Shown here piece by piece: positions 53,373 through 62,697 of a stretch of DNA of 64,000 bases (the stretch's first letter is position 1; each line of letters starts with the position of its first letter). The position numbers and the translations under genes are program-made. Under the pieces are notes generated by a model. That model was not told the origin of the DNA. It was given only the letters and a program-made list of their open reading frames with translations, and did no database searches. The stretch spans positions 124,001-188,000 of the forward strand of contig NZ_JAQQLA010000003.1 of the NCBI RefSeq assembly GCF_028548395.1, given 5' to 3'. Source of the stretch: Vogesella indigofera (lineage in GTDB: Bacteria > Pseudomonadota > Gammaproteobacteria > Burkholderiales > Chromobacteriaceae).

Positions 53373-53870
53373 CTAGAGCGTGATCGGCAGGATGCCGGTT
53401 TCCTTCACTTCCTCCATCACCACATAGCTGCGCGACTCGTTGGCCTGCGGCAGCTTCAGCAGGATGTCGCCGAGGATGTTGCGGTACATCGACATGTCCG
53501 GCAGCCGCACCTTTAACAGGTAGTCGTACTCGCCGGATACCAGGTGGCATTCCAGCACGTCCGGCAGCTTCTGCACCTCGCGGCGGAAGGCGTCGAAAAT
53601 GTCGCCGGACTTGGCCGACAGCTTGATCTCGACGAAGACCAGCAGGCTGGCACCCAGCGCTTGCGGGTTCAGTTTCGCGTGATAGCCTTCAATTACGCCT
53701 TCACGCTCCAGCCGGCGCACGCGCTCGGTGCACGGCGTGGTGGAGAGGCCGACTTTTTCCGCCAGCTCGGTCATGGCGATGCGGCCGTTTTCCTGCAGGT
53801 GCAAAAGGATCTTGCGGTCGATGCGGTCCAGCTGGCGGGACAGGTTCAGATTGCTGCGCTGCGTTTTCAC
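53373..53870 (-). CDS. Lrp/AsnC-family regulator (probable dad regulator)
   Basis: 165 residues. The N-terminal helix-turn-helix is LDRIDRKILLHLQENGRIAMTELAEKVGLSTTPCTERVRRLEREGVIEGYHAKLNPQALG, and the RAM ligand domain is LLVFVEIKLSAKSGDIFDAFRREVQKLPDVLECHLVSGEYDYLLKVRLPDMSMYRNIL. I start at GTG 53870 (KTQRSNLNLSRQLDRID). It is close to Lrp itself. It is divergent from dadA-alr, the arrangement of DadR-type regulators that respond to alanine. Confidence 0.9.
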   Translation of the reverse strand: MKTQRSNLNLSRQLDRIDRKILLHLQENGRIAMTELAEKVGLSTTPCTERVRRLEREGVIEGYHAKLNPQALGASLLVFVEIKLSAKSGDIFDAFRREVQKLPDVLECHLVSGEYDYLLKVRLPDMSMYRNILGDILLKLPQANESRSYVVMEEVKETGILPITL

Positions 53871-53922
53871 TAAATAACCACCGATTAACAGGTAAGTTGA
53901 CTGCCGTTTAGCTGTAACTAAG

Positions 53923-53952
53923 TTGAAAAAACTGTCTTGCAATCAATATACT
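53923..53952 (+). promoter_or_regulatory. Promoter of dadA-alr
   Basis: TTGAAA (53923-53928), 18-base spacer, TATACT (53947-53952), about 92 bases before dadA in an AT-rich divergent region. Confidence 0.55.
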
Positions 53953-54043
53953 ACGCAAATTCACTGAAAGTGCAAATGCGCTTTTGGATCCGGGAAAAAC
54001 AGGCTCCGGCCTGATCAAGACAGCATAACTGGCAGGAGAGATC

Positions 54044-55351
54044 ATGAAAGTAATCGTGCTTGGCGGCGGCGTTATCGGTATTTCGACCGCATGGTATTTG
54101 GCAAAGGCAGGCGTGGAGGTGACGGTGATCGAGCGTCAGCCCGGCCCGGCGCTGGAAACCAGCTTTGCCAACGCCGGCCAGATCTCTCCGGGCTATGCCG
54201 CACCGTGGGCGGCGCCTGGCATCCCGCTGAAGGCGGCCAAGTGGCTGTTCCAGAAGCACGCGCCGCTGGCGATCCGTGTCGATGGCAGCACCTACCAGTG
54301 GGAGTGGATGGCGCGCATGTTCGCCAACTGCAACTACCAGGATTACAACATCAACAAGGGCCGCATGATGCGCCTGGCCGAGTACAGCCGCGACAAGATC
54401 CGCGAGCTTACGGCCGAGACCGGCCTCAACTTCGAAGGCCGCACCGGTGGCACGCTGCAGCTGTTCCGCAGCCAGCAGCAGGTGGATGCGATGGGCAAGG
54501 ACATCGAGGTGCTGAAGGAGTGCGGCGTGGAGTACCAGGTGCTGGATGCCGACGGCTGTGCCCGTGTCGAGCCGGCGCTGAAAAAGACCAAGCACAAGCT
54601 GAAGGGCGGCCTGCGCCTGCCGAACGACGACACTGGCGATTGCCAGCTGTTCACCTCGCACCTGGCGGAAATGGCGGCGGCGATCGGCGTCAAGTTCCTG
54701 TGGGGCAAGAGCATCGAGGCCATCGAGCACTACGGCGACAAGATCACCGCCGTGCGCGTCGACGGCGAACAGCTGACCGCCGACCACTACGTGGTGGCCA
54801 CCGGCAGCTACTCGCGCGAGATGGTGAAGGCGCTGGGTATCGACATCCCGGTATACCCGGTCAAGGGCTACTCGCTGACGGTGCCGATCACTAACGCCAA
54901 GGGCGCGCCGGTATCCACCGTGCTGGACGAGACCTACAAGATCGCCATCACCCGCTTTGACGATCGCATCCGTGTCGGCGGCATGGCCGAGCTGGCCGGT
55001 TTCGACCTGAGCTTGAACCCGAAACGCCGCGCCACGCTGGAAATGGTGGTCACCGACCTGTATCCGGACGGCGGCGACGTGTCGCGTGCCGAATTCTGGA
55101 CCGGCCTGCGTCCGATGACGCCGGACGGCACGCCGATCATCGGCGGCACCCGCTTTGCCAACCTGTCGCTGAACACCGGTCACGGCACGCTGGGCTGGAC
55201 CATGAGCGCCGGCTCCGGCAAGGTACTGGCCGACCTGATCACCGGCACGCAGCCTGAAATCCTGATCGACGGCCTGTCGATGCAGCGTTACGCCAAGGGC
55301 GGCGAGACACTGGTGGTGCCGATGGCGCGCCCGCTTGCGGCCAACGTGTAA
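54044..55351 (+). CDS. dadA: D-amino acid dehydrogenase
   Basis: DadA is an FAD enzyme at the inner membrane that oxidises D-alanine to pyruvate and passes electrons to quinone. The 435-residue protein has [80 protein letters not shown] and [49 protein letters not shown], all DadA hallmarks. It is followed 8 bases later by the alanine racemase gene, giving the classic L-alanine catabolic pair. Confidence 0.96.
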   Translation: MKVIVLGGGVIGISTAWYLAKAGVEVTVIERQPGPALETSFANAGQISPGYAAPWAAPGIPLKAAKWLFQKHAPLAIRVDGSTYQWEWMARMFANCNYQDYNINKGRMMRLAEYSRDKIRELTAETGLNFEGRTGGTLQLFRSQQQVDAMGKDIEVLKECGVEYQVLDADGCARVEPALKKTKHKLKGGLRLPNDDTGDCQLFTSHLAEMAAAIGVKFLWGKSIEAIEHYGDKITAVRVDGEQLTADHYVVATGSYSREMVKALGIDIPVYPVKGYSLTVPITNAKGAPVSTVLDETYKIAITRFDDRIRVGGMAELAGFDLSLNPKRRATLEMVVTDLYPDGGDVSRAEFWTGLRPMTPDGTPIIGGTRFANLSLNTGHGTLGWTMSAGSGKVLADLITGTQPEILIDGLSMQRYAKGGETLVVPMARPLAANV

Positions 55352-55359
55352 GGAACATC

Positions 55360-56430
55360 ATGCGTCCGTTGATTGCAAGCATCCGTCTCGATCATTTTCG
55401 TCAAAATTACCTGCTGGCGCGCCAGCAGCACGGCGGCCGCGCACTGGCGGTGGTGAAGGCCAACGCCTACGGTCACGGCGCGGTGCGTTGTGCGCAGGCG
55501 GTGGCCGACGTCGCCGACGGCTTTGCCGTGGCCTGCCTGGAAGAGGCGCTGCAGCTGCGCGCTGGCGGCATCAGCGGCCCGATCCTGCTGCTGGAGGGCG
55601 TGTTCGAGGCGGCCGAGCTGGCCGAGGTGCAGGCGCACGGGCTGTGGCTGGTGGTGCAGAACCGCGAGCAGCTGGGCATGCTGCTGGCGACGCCGGCCGA
55701 CAAGCCGTACCGCGTGTGGCTGAAGATGGATTCCGGCATGCACCGCGCCGGTTTCTTCCCCGCCGACTACGCCGCTGCCTACCAGCGGCTGGCTGCCAGC
55801 GGCAAGGCCGACGCCATCGTCAAGATGACGCACTTCGCCCGTGCCGACGAGCCGGGCTGCGACGCCACCGCGCTGCAGCTGGCCGCCTTCGATGCCGCGA
55901 CCGCCGGTCTGCCCGGCGACAGCAGCGTCGCCAACTCCGCCGGCATCATGATCCACGAGCGTGCGCACCGCGACTGGGGCCGCCCCGGCATCATGCTGTA
56001 CGGTTCGACGCCGCTGCCGGACGGCCATGCGGCCAACGTTGGCCTCAAGCCGGTGATGCGCCTCACCAGCCGCGTGTTCGGCGTGCGCGAATTGCCTGCC
56101 GGTGAGCCGGTCGGCTACGGCGCCAGCTTTGTCACCACGCGGCCGACCCGCGTCGGCCTGATCGCCGGCGGTTATGCCGACGGCTATCCGCGGCTGGCAT
56201 CCACCGGCAGCCCGGTGGCGGTCGATGGCCAGCTCAGCCGCATCATCGGCCGCGTATCGATGGACATGATCACCATCGATCTGACCGACCTGCCGCAGGC
56301 CGGCATCGGCAGCGAGGTGGAATTGTGGGGCGAACAGGTCAGCGTCAATGCCGTGGCCGCCCAGGCCGGTACCATCAGCTACGAGCTGCTGTGCAACGTG
56401 AAGCGGGCGCACTTGCAGTATCTGGACTGA
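55360..56430 (+). CDS. alr: Alanine racemase (catabolic, DadX-type)
   Basis: A PLP enzyme that interconverts L- and D-alanine, here feeding D-alanine to DadA. The 356-residue protein has the PLP Lys33 in ALAVVKANAYGHGAV, DSGMHRAGFFP, NSAGIMIHERAHRDWGRPGIMLYGSTPL, GYGASFVTTRPTRVGLIAGGYADGYPR (catalytic Tyr) and GRVSMDMITIDLTDLP. No second racemase gene is in the window, so it could also supply D-alanine for the cell wall. A variant of the 13-mer (56028-56040) lies inside. Confidence 0.95.
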   Translation: MRPLIASIRLDHFRQNYLLARQQHGGRALAVVKANAYGHGAVRCAQAVADVADGFAVACLEEALQLRAGGISGPILLLEGVFEAAELAEVQAHGLWLVVQNREQLGMLLATPADKPYRVWLKMDSGMHRAGFFPADYAAAYQRLAASGKADAIVKMTHFARADEPGCDATALQLAAFDAATAGLPGDSSVANSAGIMIHERAHRDWGRPGIMLYGSTPLPDGHAANVGLKPVMRLTSRVFGVRELPAGEPVGYGASFVTTRPTRVGLIAGGYADGYPRLASTGSPVAVDGQLSRIIGRVSMDMITIDLTDLPQAGIGSEVELWGEQVSVNAVAAQAGTISYELLCNVKRAHLQYLD

Positions 56431-56456
56431 ACGCGGCCGGCACGGTGCCTGTCCTG

Positions 56457-56487
56457 AAAAATGCCCGGCCTCGTGCCGGGCATTTTT
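56457..56487 (+). terminator. Rho-independent terminator of dadA-alr
   Basis: 13-bp stem AAAAATGCCCGGC/GCCGGGCATTTTT with a 5-base loop. Confidence 0.9.
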
Positions 56488-56608
56488 GCTGGCGACAATG
56501 TCGCGAAATGTAACTGAAATCTGGCGGCGGCTTGATATTTGGCAAACGAGTGCGCCGCCTGTGTCATGATAATGGCTTCTCGACGTCTTCTGCCTGCTTG
56601 CGGAGCCA

Positions 56609-57796
56609 ATGACCATTTTCCATTCCACGACCTGGGTCAAACTGCTGGGCTTGTTGCCCGGCGAGCTGAACCCGAACGAAGCCAGCTGGCTGGTGACGCC
56701 GCGGCATCACATGCCGCTGATGAGCAATCGTCGCGCTCAGATGATCCTGAACCGGGTGCGCCTGTTTGCCAGCCTGTTTGCGGTGCTGACCCCTCTGTGG
56801 ATGTTCGTCGACCTGCTGGTGCTGCCCAATCCGCTGGCATGGCAACTGGCGCTGCTGCGGCTGGGCGCCACCGGCTGTTTCGCCTTCATCGTCTACTGCT
56901 ACCGGCCGGAGGTGACGCTGTTCAACGCCTGGCGCGGCATGGCGATGCTGTTTGCCATCCCCACGCTGTTCTACGTGGTGTCCTACGTGCTGCTGACGCA
57001 CTACCAGCTCACCGGCGCCTCGGCCGCGGTCGGCACCGGTTACGCCTTCCTGCCGTTCATCCTGCTGGCCGGTTTCGCCATTTTCCCGCTGACGCTGCTG
57101 GAGAGCGTGATCTTCGCCGCGCCGATCCTGGTGGCGCACGTCACCGCCGGCTATTTCCAGTTCTCGGTGGTGGACTGGCCGTCGTTCTGGGGCGCGTTCT
57201 GGCTGCAGGGGCTGATCGCCGGCGTGGCGGCACTGGCCGGTGTCTGCCAGTTGGCGTTCATGATCGCGCTGGTGCAGCAGGCGGTGCGCGATCCGCTGAC
57301 CGGTGCCTTTTCGCGCCGCAGCGGCGAGGAGGTGCTGGAGTTGCAGTTCATTCTGGCCAGTCGCAGCGGCAGCCCGTTTTCGGTGGCGTTCATCGACATC
57401 GACCATTTCAAGGCGATCAACGACCAGTTCGGCCACCAGCAGGGCGATGTCATGTTGAAGCAGTTTGCGCAGACGCTGACCCAAGGCCTGCGCAAGGGCG
57501 ACGTGCTGGTGCGCTGGGGCGGCGAGGAATTCCTGCTGCTGCTGCCGAACATCGATTGCCGCCAGGCGATGCACGCCTTGCAGCGCCTGCGTCGCAACGG
57601 CTTCGGCCTGCGGCCGGACCAGACACCGCTGACCGCCAGCATCGGCGTCGCCGACATGCTGGAGGAGGGGTGTAACGACTGGCGTCAGCTGATCGAGATC
57701 GCCGACCAGCGCATGTACGCCGCCAAGCAGCAGGGCCGCAACCGCGTCATCGCCGGCAGCGAGCCGGCGCCGAACCTGCAGCCGGCCCTGGCCTGA
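56609..57796 (+). CDS. Membrane-anchored diguanylate cyclase
   Basis: 395 residues. Six hydrophobic segments (about 45-235) form a membrane sensor of unknown ligand, then a GGDEF domain: RDPLTGAFSRRSGEEVL, VAFIDIDHFKAINDQFGHQQGDVMLKQF and LVRWGGEEFLLLLP. The active site reads GGEEF, so it should make cyclic di-GMP. The RxxD inhibitory site (RKGD) sits five residues before GGEEF, so product inhibition is expected. GGAG precedes ATG 56609. Confidence 0.9.
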   Translation: MTIFHSTTWVKLLGLLPGELNPNEASWLVTPRHHMPLMSNRRAQMILNRVRLFASLFAVLTPLWMFVDLLVLPNPLAWQLALLRLGATGCFAFIVYCYRPEVTLFNAWRGMAMLFAIPTLFYVVSYVLLTHYQLTGASAAVGTGYAFLPFILLAGFAIFPLTLLESVIFAAPILVAHVTAGYFQFSVVDWPSFWGAFWLQGLIAGVAALAGVCQLAFMIALVQQAVRDPLTGAFSRRSGEEVLELQFILASRSGSPFSVAFIDIDHFKAINDQFGHQQGDVMLKQFAQTLTQGLRKGDVLVRWGGEEFLLLLPNIDCRQAMHALQRLRRNGFGLRPDQTPLTASIGVADMLEEGCNDWRQLIEIADQRMYAAKQQGRNRVIAGSEPAPNLQPALA

Positions 57797-57814
57797 GTCG
57801 CCGGCTGTCACGAC

Positions 57815-57839
57815 AACGCCCCCGCATGCGGGGGCGTTT
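57815..57839. terminator. Bidirectional terminator between the cyclase gene and sbcB
   Basis: GC-rich palindrome AACGCCCCCGCA/TGCGGGGGCGTT with short A and T feet. Confidence 0.75.
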
Positions 57840-57856
57840 GCTTTGGGCCGGCGGCG

Positions 57857-59299
57857 TCAGGCCGGCGACGGGAGCTGGGCGCCAAGCTGCTCGCCCCATT
57901 GCTGCAGTTGTTCCAGGATCAGTAGCTGCTGCGGCTCGGCGGCGGCGCGCAGGGTGGCGATTTCCTGCTGGAAAGCGGAAAAGGTGCGCCCCGGCGGCGT
58001 GCCCAAATGCAGCTTGCGCGCGCACCACTGCTGCCAGTGCTGGCGTTCTTCCGCGCTGAGGCTGTCGGGGAAGTTGCGTGCGCGATAGCGGTACAGCAGG
58101 CGCTGCAGCTGCGGGTCATCGAAGCTTTCGCGCGCTGCGGCCAGTGCCGGTGCCGACAGGCCGCGCAGGCGGTTGAGGGTGCGCCGGTCCTGGTTGGAGA
58201 CAAAGCCGCCATACAGGTTTTCATCGACATCCGGCGTTTCGCCCGGCTCGCGGCGGAACACCTCGCGCCACAGCGGCGCGAGATCGGGCAACGTTTGTGC
58301 GTGGCCGGCATGGCGCTGCACCGCCGCCATGTCGATGCCCAGCTGCTGCGCCCGCTCCGCGCGCAGCACGCGCAGGTCGCTGATCACGAACGGCGACTTG
58401 TTGATGTGGATGCTCTTGATCGGCAGCCGGCTTTCCCCCCCTGCCAGTTCACTGCTCTTGGTGAACAGCCGGTGACGAACGTTGGCCGCATCCAGCGCCA
58501 GCAGTTCGCGCGGATCGTGCGCCAGATCCCAGACCAGTACCTCGTTCTTGTTGCTGGGATGCTCGGCCAGCGGCCATACCAGCGCCAGATTGCCGCGCTC
58601 GCTGCCGAACATGCCTGAGACGTGAATCAGCGGCACCGGCTGGTGCAGCTGCAGCTGGTGCCGCACCGCATCCTTTTGTCGCAGGCTGAGGCAGAACGCG
58701 AACAGCCGCGGCTGTTTGTCACGGATCAGTCGCGCCAGCGCGATGGTGGCACGTACGTCGGATAGCGCATCGTGGGCAGCGTCGTGGGCCAGGCCGTTGG
58801 CGGCGGTCAGGTGTTCCAGCTTGAAGCTGGGCAGGCCGTTGTCGTGGCGCGGCCAGTTGATGCCTTCCGGACGCAGCGCGTAGGTGGCGCGTACCACGTC
58901 CAGCAGGTCCCAGCGGCCGCAGCGGTTTTGCCATTCGCGGGCGTAGGGGTCGATCAGGTTGCGCCAGAACAGGAAGCGGGTGACTTCGTCGTCGAAGCGG
59001 ATCGAGTTGTAGCCGACGCCGATGGTGCCCGGCTCGGCCAGCTCGCGTTCGATGGCGGCGGCAAACTGCTGTTCCGGCACCCCGAGTTCGGCGCAGCGCT
59101 GCGGCGTGATGCCGGTGAGCAGGCAGGCTTCCGGCGCCGGCAGGTAGTCGCGGGGCGGTTGGCAGTACAGCATTACCGGCTCGCCGATCTCGTTGAGCTC
59201 GGCATCGGTGCGGATGCCGGCAAACTGTGCCGGGCGGTCGCTGCGCGGCACCGCGCCAAAGGTTTCGTAGTCGTGCCAGAAGAAGGTCGGGGCTGACAT
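57857..59299 (-). CDS. sbcB: Exodeoxyribonuclease I
   Basis: ExoI degrades single-stranded DNA 3' to 5' and limits some recombination paths; it is also a factor in uptake-derived ssDNA stability. The 480-residue protein has the DEDD exonuclease motifs: FFWHDYETFGAVPRSDRPAQFAGIRTD (DxE), VGYNSIRFDDEVTRFLFWRN (second Asp) and HDALSDVRATIALARLI (third and fourth, DAxxDVxAT). The SH3-like and C-terminal domains follow (NKSPFVISD, YRYRARNFPDSLSAEERQHWQQWC). A variant repeat (58478-58490) lies inside. Confidence 0.96.
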   Translation of the reverse strand: MSAPTFFWHDYETFGAVPRSDRPAQFAGIRTDAELNEIGEPVMLYCQPPRDYLPAPEACLLTGITPQRCAELGVPEQQFAAAIERELAEPGTIGVGYNSIRFDDEVTRFLFWRNLIDPYAREWQNRCGRWDLLDVVRATYALRPEGINWPRHDNGLPSFKLEHLTAANGLAHDAAHDALSDVRATIALARLIRDKQPRLFAFCLSLRQKDAVRHQLQLHQPVPLIHVSGMFGSERGNLALVWPLAEHPSNKNEVLVWDLAHDPRELLALDAANVRHRLFTKSSELAGGESRLPIKSIHINKSPFVISDLRVLRAERAQQLGIDMAAVQRHAGHAQTLPDLAPLWREVFRREPGETPDVDENLYGGFVSNQDRRTLNRLRGLSAPALAAARESFDDPQLQRLLYRYRARNFPDSLSAEERQHWQQWCARKLHLGTPPGRTFSAFQQEIATLRAAAEPQQLLILEQLQQWGEQLGAQLPSPA

Positions 59300-59345
59300 G
59301 CTGGTTCCGCTCCACTAAAAGCGTGATTGTCGCACTGCGGCTGCT

Positions 59346-59358
59346 TGCGGCCAACCTT
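59346..59358 (-). repeat. Uptake-sequence-like 13-mer, exact copy, intergenic
   Basis: Exact copy on the minus strand in the divergent gap between sbcB and the PAS-GGDEF gene. Confidence 0.85.
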
Positions 59359-59469
59359 GCGCCGCGCGGGCGCATGGCACTATGACGATTTCCCTCCTAT
59401 TCTGAATGGCGGCCCCTGCTGCTGTGCAGTCATGGCCCGCATCGATCAACTCCGCGCTGTCGGTGACCT

Positions 59470-61188
59470 ATGACGCACATACCGGACAAGTTGGCCACGG
59501 CGGACATCCAGTTGCTGTTGTCGCGGCAGCAGGGGTTGTTGTGGTTGGTGCAACAGCTACCGGACATGGCCTGGCTGAAGGATGCCACCGGGCGTTACCT
59601 CGCCTGCAATCGTCGCTTCGAGGCCTTTGCCGGCGTCAGCCGCCAGGCCATCATCGGCCAGAGCGATACCATGGTGCTGGGGCCGCAGCAGGCGGCGGCA
59701 CTGAGCCAGGCCGACATCGCCGCGCTGGCGGCGGAAGAACCGTTGTCCAGCCAGCAGTGGCTGGTGTCCGCGGTAGACGGGCAGCGGATCCTGCTGGAGA
59801 TCGTGACCACGCCGCTGCAGGCCGAAGACGGCGTGTTCGGCGTGCTCGGCACCGCGCGCGACATTACCCGCCAATACCTCAGCGACCTGGCGTTGCGCGC
59901 CAGCCAGGACCGTTTTCGTGCCATTTTCGAAAACACCGACGCGCTGGCGATCCAGGGCTACGCGCCGGATGGCACCGTGCTGTACTGGAACCATGCCTCG
60001 GAAGCGCTGTACGGCTATAGCGCCACCGAGGCGCTGGGGCGCACCCTGTTCGAGCTGATCATCCCGCCGCCGGCTAGGGCGCACGTCGAGGCCGAGGTGG
60101 CGTGGATGTTCCGCGAGCGGCGCGGCGTGCCAGCCGCCCGTCTCGGGCTACAGCACAAGGATGGCCATATCGTGCAGGTCTACTCCAGCCACGCGATGGT
60201 GGAGTCGCCGCAGAGCGGGCTGACCCTGTTCTGCCTCGACATCGACCTGACCGCGCTGGTCCGCGCCGAGGCGGCGTGGCGTGATAGCGAGCGGCGCTAC
60301 CGTGTGCTGTTTGACGCGTCCGGCGACGGCATCTTCGTGCTGCACGGGCAGATCATCGTCGACTGCAACCAGGCGGCGGCGGAGATTTTTCACTGTGAGC
60401 AGGCCGACCTGACCGGGCAGTCGCTGGAGGTGCTGTCGCCCTTGCGGCAGGATGGCGGCGTGTCGTCGCGGCAATTGCTGGGCAGCTATCTACACCCCGA
60501 TAGCGATAGCCCGGCGCGCCGTTTCGAGTGGCGCCATCTGCGCCGCGACGGCAGCGAATTCGATGCCGAGTGGATCGTGACGGCGGTGGAAATCGCTTCG
60601 GTGCCGCATTGCCTGGTGTCGTTTCGCGATATCACCGAAAAGAAGAAGTCGGCGCAGCTGATCTGGGAGCAGGCCAACTTTGACTCTCTGACCGGCCTGC
60701 CCAACCGTCACCGCTTCCTCGACCGCTTTGCGCTGGAGCTGCGCAAGAGCGAGCGCAGCAACGGCCAGCTCGCGCTGCTGTTCATCGACCTGGATCACTT
60801 CAAGGAAGTTAACGATACCCTCGGCCATCGCGCCGGCGACCTGCTGCTGAAAGAGGCGGCACTGCGCCTGCTGGGTTGCATCCGTGAGACCGACACCGTG
60901 GCCCGCCTCGGCGGAGACGAGTTCACCATCGTGATCAGCGATATGGACTCGGAGCAGTCGCTGGAGCGGGTGACGCAGCAGGTGCTGCAAAGGTTGGCCG
61001 CACCGTTTTGCCTTGGCGACGAGCAGGTGTACGTGTCGGCCAGCATCGGCATCACACTGTTTCCGCAGGACGGCGACAATATCGACGCCTTGCAGCGCAA
61101 TGCCGACCAGGCGATGTACGCGGCCAAGAAGGCGGGGCGCAACGGCTACTGCTATTACGCGGCGATGCCCCGGGCCTCGCTGGCCTGA
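59470..61188 (+). CDS. PAS-PAS-PAS-GGDEF diguanylate cyclase
   Basis: 572 residues and no membrane segment, so a soluble sensor. Three PAS units are visible: about 25-135 (LPDMAWLKDATGRYLACNRRFEAFAG ends GVLGTARDITRQ), about 145-260 (FRAIFENTDALAIQGYAPDGTVLYWNHASEALYGYSATEALG) and about 270-395 (YRVLFDASGDGIFVLHGQIIVDCNQAAAEIF ends FRDITEKK). The GGDEF domain has LTGLPNRHRFLDRFALEL, FIDLDHFKEVNDTLGHRAGD and ARLGGDEFTIVISD, with the RxxD inhibitory site RETD five residues before. No EAL domain follows. An exact 13-mer (60990) lies inside. Confidence 0.9.
   Translation: MTHIPDKLATADIQLLLSRQQGLLWLVQQLPDMAWLKDATGRYLACNRRFEAFAGVSRQAIIGQSDTMVLGPQQAAALSQADIAALAAEEPLSSQQWLVSAVDGQRILLEIVTTPLQAEDGVFGVLGTARDITRQYLSDLALRASQDRFRAIFENTDALAIQGYAPDGTVLYWNHASEALYGYSATEALGRTLFELIIPPPARAHVEAEVAWMFRERRGVPAARLGLQHKDGHIVQVYSSHAMVESPQSGLTLFCLDIDLTALVRAEAAWRDSERRYRVLFDASGDGIFVLHGQIIVDCNQAAAEIFHCEQADLTGQSLEVLSPLRQDGGVSSRQLLGSYLHPDSDSPARRFEWRHLRRDGSEFDAEWIVTAVEIASVPHCLVSFRDITEKKKSAQLIWEQANFDSLTGLPNRHRFLDRFALELRKSERSNGQLALLFIDLDHFKEVNDTLGHRAGDLLLKEAALRLLGCIRETDTVARLGGDEFTIVISDMDSEQSLERVTQQVLQRLAAPFCLGDEQVYVSASIGITLFPQDGDNIDALQRNADQAMYAAKKAGRNGYCYYAAMPRASLA
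60990..61002 (+). repeat. Uptake-sequence-like 13-mer, exact copy, inside the PAS-GGDEF gene
   Basis: Exact copy in frame, encoding QRLAAP, the same reading as in folK (QRLAAL). Confidence 0.85.
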
Positions 61189-61233
61189 TCCACCTTGCGT
61201 AGGTCTGGCCGCTGGGTCGCTGCAGTATGGCAA

Positions 61234-61262
61234 AACGCCCGTCACAGCTTGTGACGGGCGTT
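61234..61262. terminator. Hairpin between the PAS-GGDEF gene and the VC0807-like gene
   Basis: 12-bp stem AACGCCCGTCAC/GTGACGGGCGTT, 5-base loop; stronger T run on the minus strand than on the plus. Confidence 0.65.
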
Positions 61263-61301
61263 ATGTTGTCGGGTGCCGGCTGACGCTTCAGCTCAGGTCG
61301 A

Positions 61302-61997
61302 TTAGCTCAAGTCCTGGCGCAGTGCCTCGGTAAAGCTGAGCCCGGCCAGCTCGCGCATGCCGCGCGAGATGTAGTACAGCACCGCCATCATCATCACCAG
61401 CGACGGGATGGCGATCATCGGGTAGCTCAGCAGCGTCATGCGGCCCAGCTCCTCGTTGAAGGCTTCGGTGCCGGACGGGCTGGTGACGATCCACTTCGCC
61501 AGCACGTAGTTCATCACCGAGGAAAAGAAGAAGGTGGCGCTGAGCAGGTAGGTCGCCTTCAGCAGGCGCGCCTCGAACTGGCGGGTGTTGCCGCGCTGCT
61601 CCAAGTGCTGCTGCACCTTGGCGACGTCGATCACCGCCGGGGTGTAGAGCACGGTCTTGATCAGCGGGTAGCGGGTGCGGGTCGAGACCAGCACCGCGAT
61701 GCCGATCAGGCCGGGGATGGCGGCTTCCTTCACCGCCAGCCACTGCGCATCCAGATGCAGCAGGCCGATGCCGCCGGTGAGCAGAATGCTGACCAGGCCG
61801 AGGGTGGCAATGAAGTTGGTCTTGCGGTTGCGCAGCAGGTCGTACAGCCCCCAGCCCAGCGGAAAGGCCAAGGCCAGCAGCAGTGCATTGACGGTGCCAA
61901 GGTACTGTTCCGCGCTGAGCTTCATCAGGATCAGCGAGGGAATCACGATGTTGATGATCAGCTCGATGAGCTGATTGTTTTTCTTTGCTGCGGCCAT
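61302..61997 (-). CDS. VC0807-like membrane protein
   Basis: 231 residues with about six membrane segments. The layout NQLIELIINIVIPSLILMKLS, LALAFPLGWGLYDLLRNRKTNFIATLGLVSILLTGGIGLL, FEARLLKATYLLSATFFFSSVMNYVLAKWIV matches the VC0807 family (distant relatives of septation-type and MFS-like membrane proteins). Function unknown. It stands alone on the minus strand. Confidence 0.65.
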   Translation of the reverse strand: MAAAKKNNQLIELIINIVIPSLILMKLSAEQYLGTVNALLLALAFPLGWGLYDLLRNRKTNFIATLGLVSILLTGGIGLLHLDAQWLAVKEAAIPGLIGIAVLVSTRTRYPLIKTVLYTPAVIDVAKVQQHLEQRGNTRQFEARLLKATYLLSATFFFSSVMNYVLAKWIVTSPSGTEAFNEELGRMTLLSYPMIAIPSLVMMMAVLYYISRGMRELAGLSFTEALRQDLS

Positions 61998-62151
61998 GGT
62001 TGTCCTGTGGCAATGGGCAAGCCTGCGACCGTATCCGAGCGCAGGGCTGGGTTTGTTCGGCTACAAGGAGGTTAGAGCGCGCGCGGTGGCGATGGTTCGC
62101 GCGGCCACCGGGTACGGTGGCGACATTCTAGCGGTTGTTGAAGGCGCGGGC

Positions 62152-62199
62152 CAAAAAAACAGGCCCTGCCCGCCACCGAGGTCGGTGGCGGGCAGGGCC
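62152..62199 (-). terminator. Strong terminator of the bacterioferritin operon
   Basis: A perfect 16-bp GC-rich stem (62162-62177 with 62184-62199), 6-base loop, followed on the minus strand by GT and seven consecutive T. Confidence 0.9.
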
Positions 62200-62215
62200 G
62201 TGTCGCTTCGTGCGA

Positions 62216-62686
62216 TCAGCTGGCTTGCGATTGCAGGTAGTTGTTGATGCCCATGGCCTTGATCAGCTTCAGCTGCTGCTCCAGCCAGTGCGCGTGGTCG
62301 ACTTCGGTGTCGTCCAGCAGCTTGGTCAGGATGCTGCGGGTGACGAAATCGTGTTCCTTTTCCGCCAGCACGATGGCCTTTTTCAGGGCGGCGGCGACTT
62401 CGTATTCTGTTTCCAGATCGTTGGCCAGCATCGACGGCACGTCCTTGCCGATGCGCAGCTTGCCGCGCGGGGCGATGTCCGGCACGCCGTCGAGGAACAG
62501 GATGCGTTCGATCAGCATCTTGGCGTGGCCCATTTCCTCGTCACGCTCGTGGTGCAGGCGTTCGTACAGCTTGCTGTAGCCCCAGTTGCCGTACATTTCG
62601 CTGTGGATGAAATACTGGTCAACCGAGGTCATTTCTGCCGTCAGCAGGGTGTTCAGGGCTTCGATGATTTTCTTGCTGCCTTGCAT
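62216..62686 (-). CDS. bfr: Bacterioferritin subunit with intact ferroxidase site
   Basis: 156 residues. Ferroxidase ligands Glu18, Glu51, His54, Glu94, Glu128 and His131 are in place, and Met52, the heme ligand, is present (EEMGH). The protein stores iron in a 24-mer shell in the cytoplasm. It is the second gene of a tandem bfr pair; the first (62698) keeps the heme Met but not the ferroxidase ligands. The spacing between them is 11 bases, so they are made together and probably co-assemble. Confidence 0.95.
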   Translation of the reverse strand: MQGSKKIIEALNTLLTAEMTSVDQYFIHSEMYGNWGYSKLYERLHHERDEEMGHAKMLIERILFLDGVPDIAPRGKLRIGKDVPSMLANDLETEYEVAAALKKAIVLAEKEHDFVTRSILTKLLDDTEVDHAHWLEQQLKLIKAMGINNYLQSQAS

Positions 62687-62697
62687 GGTGCCGCTCC

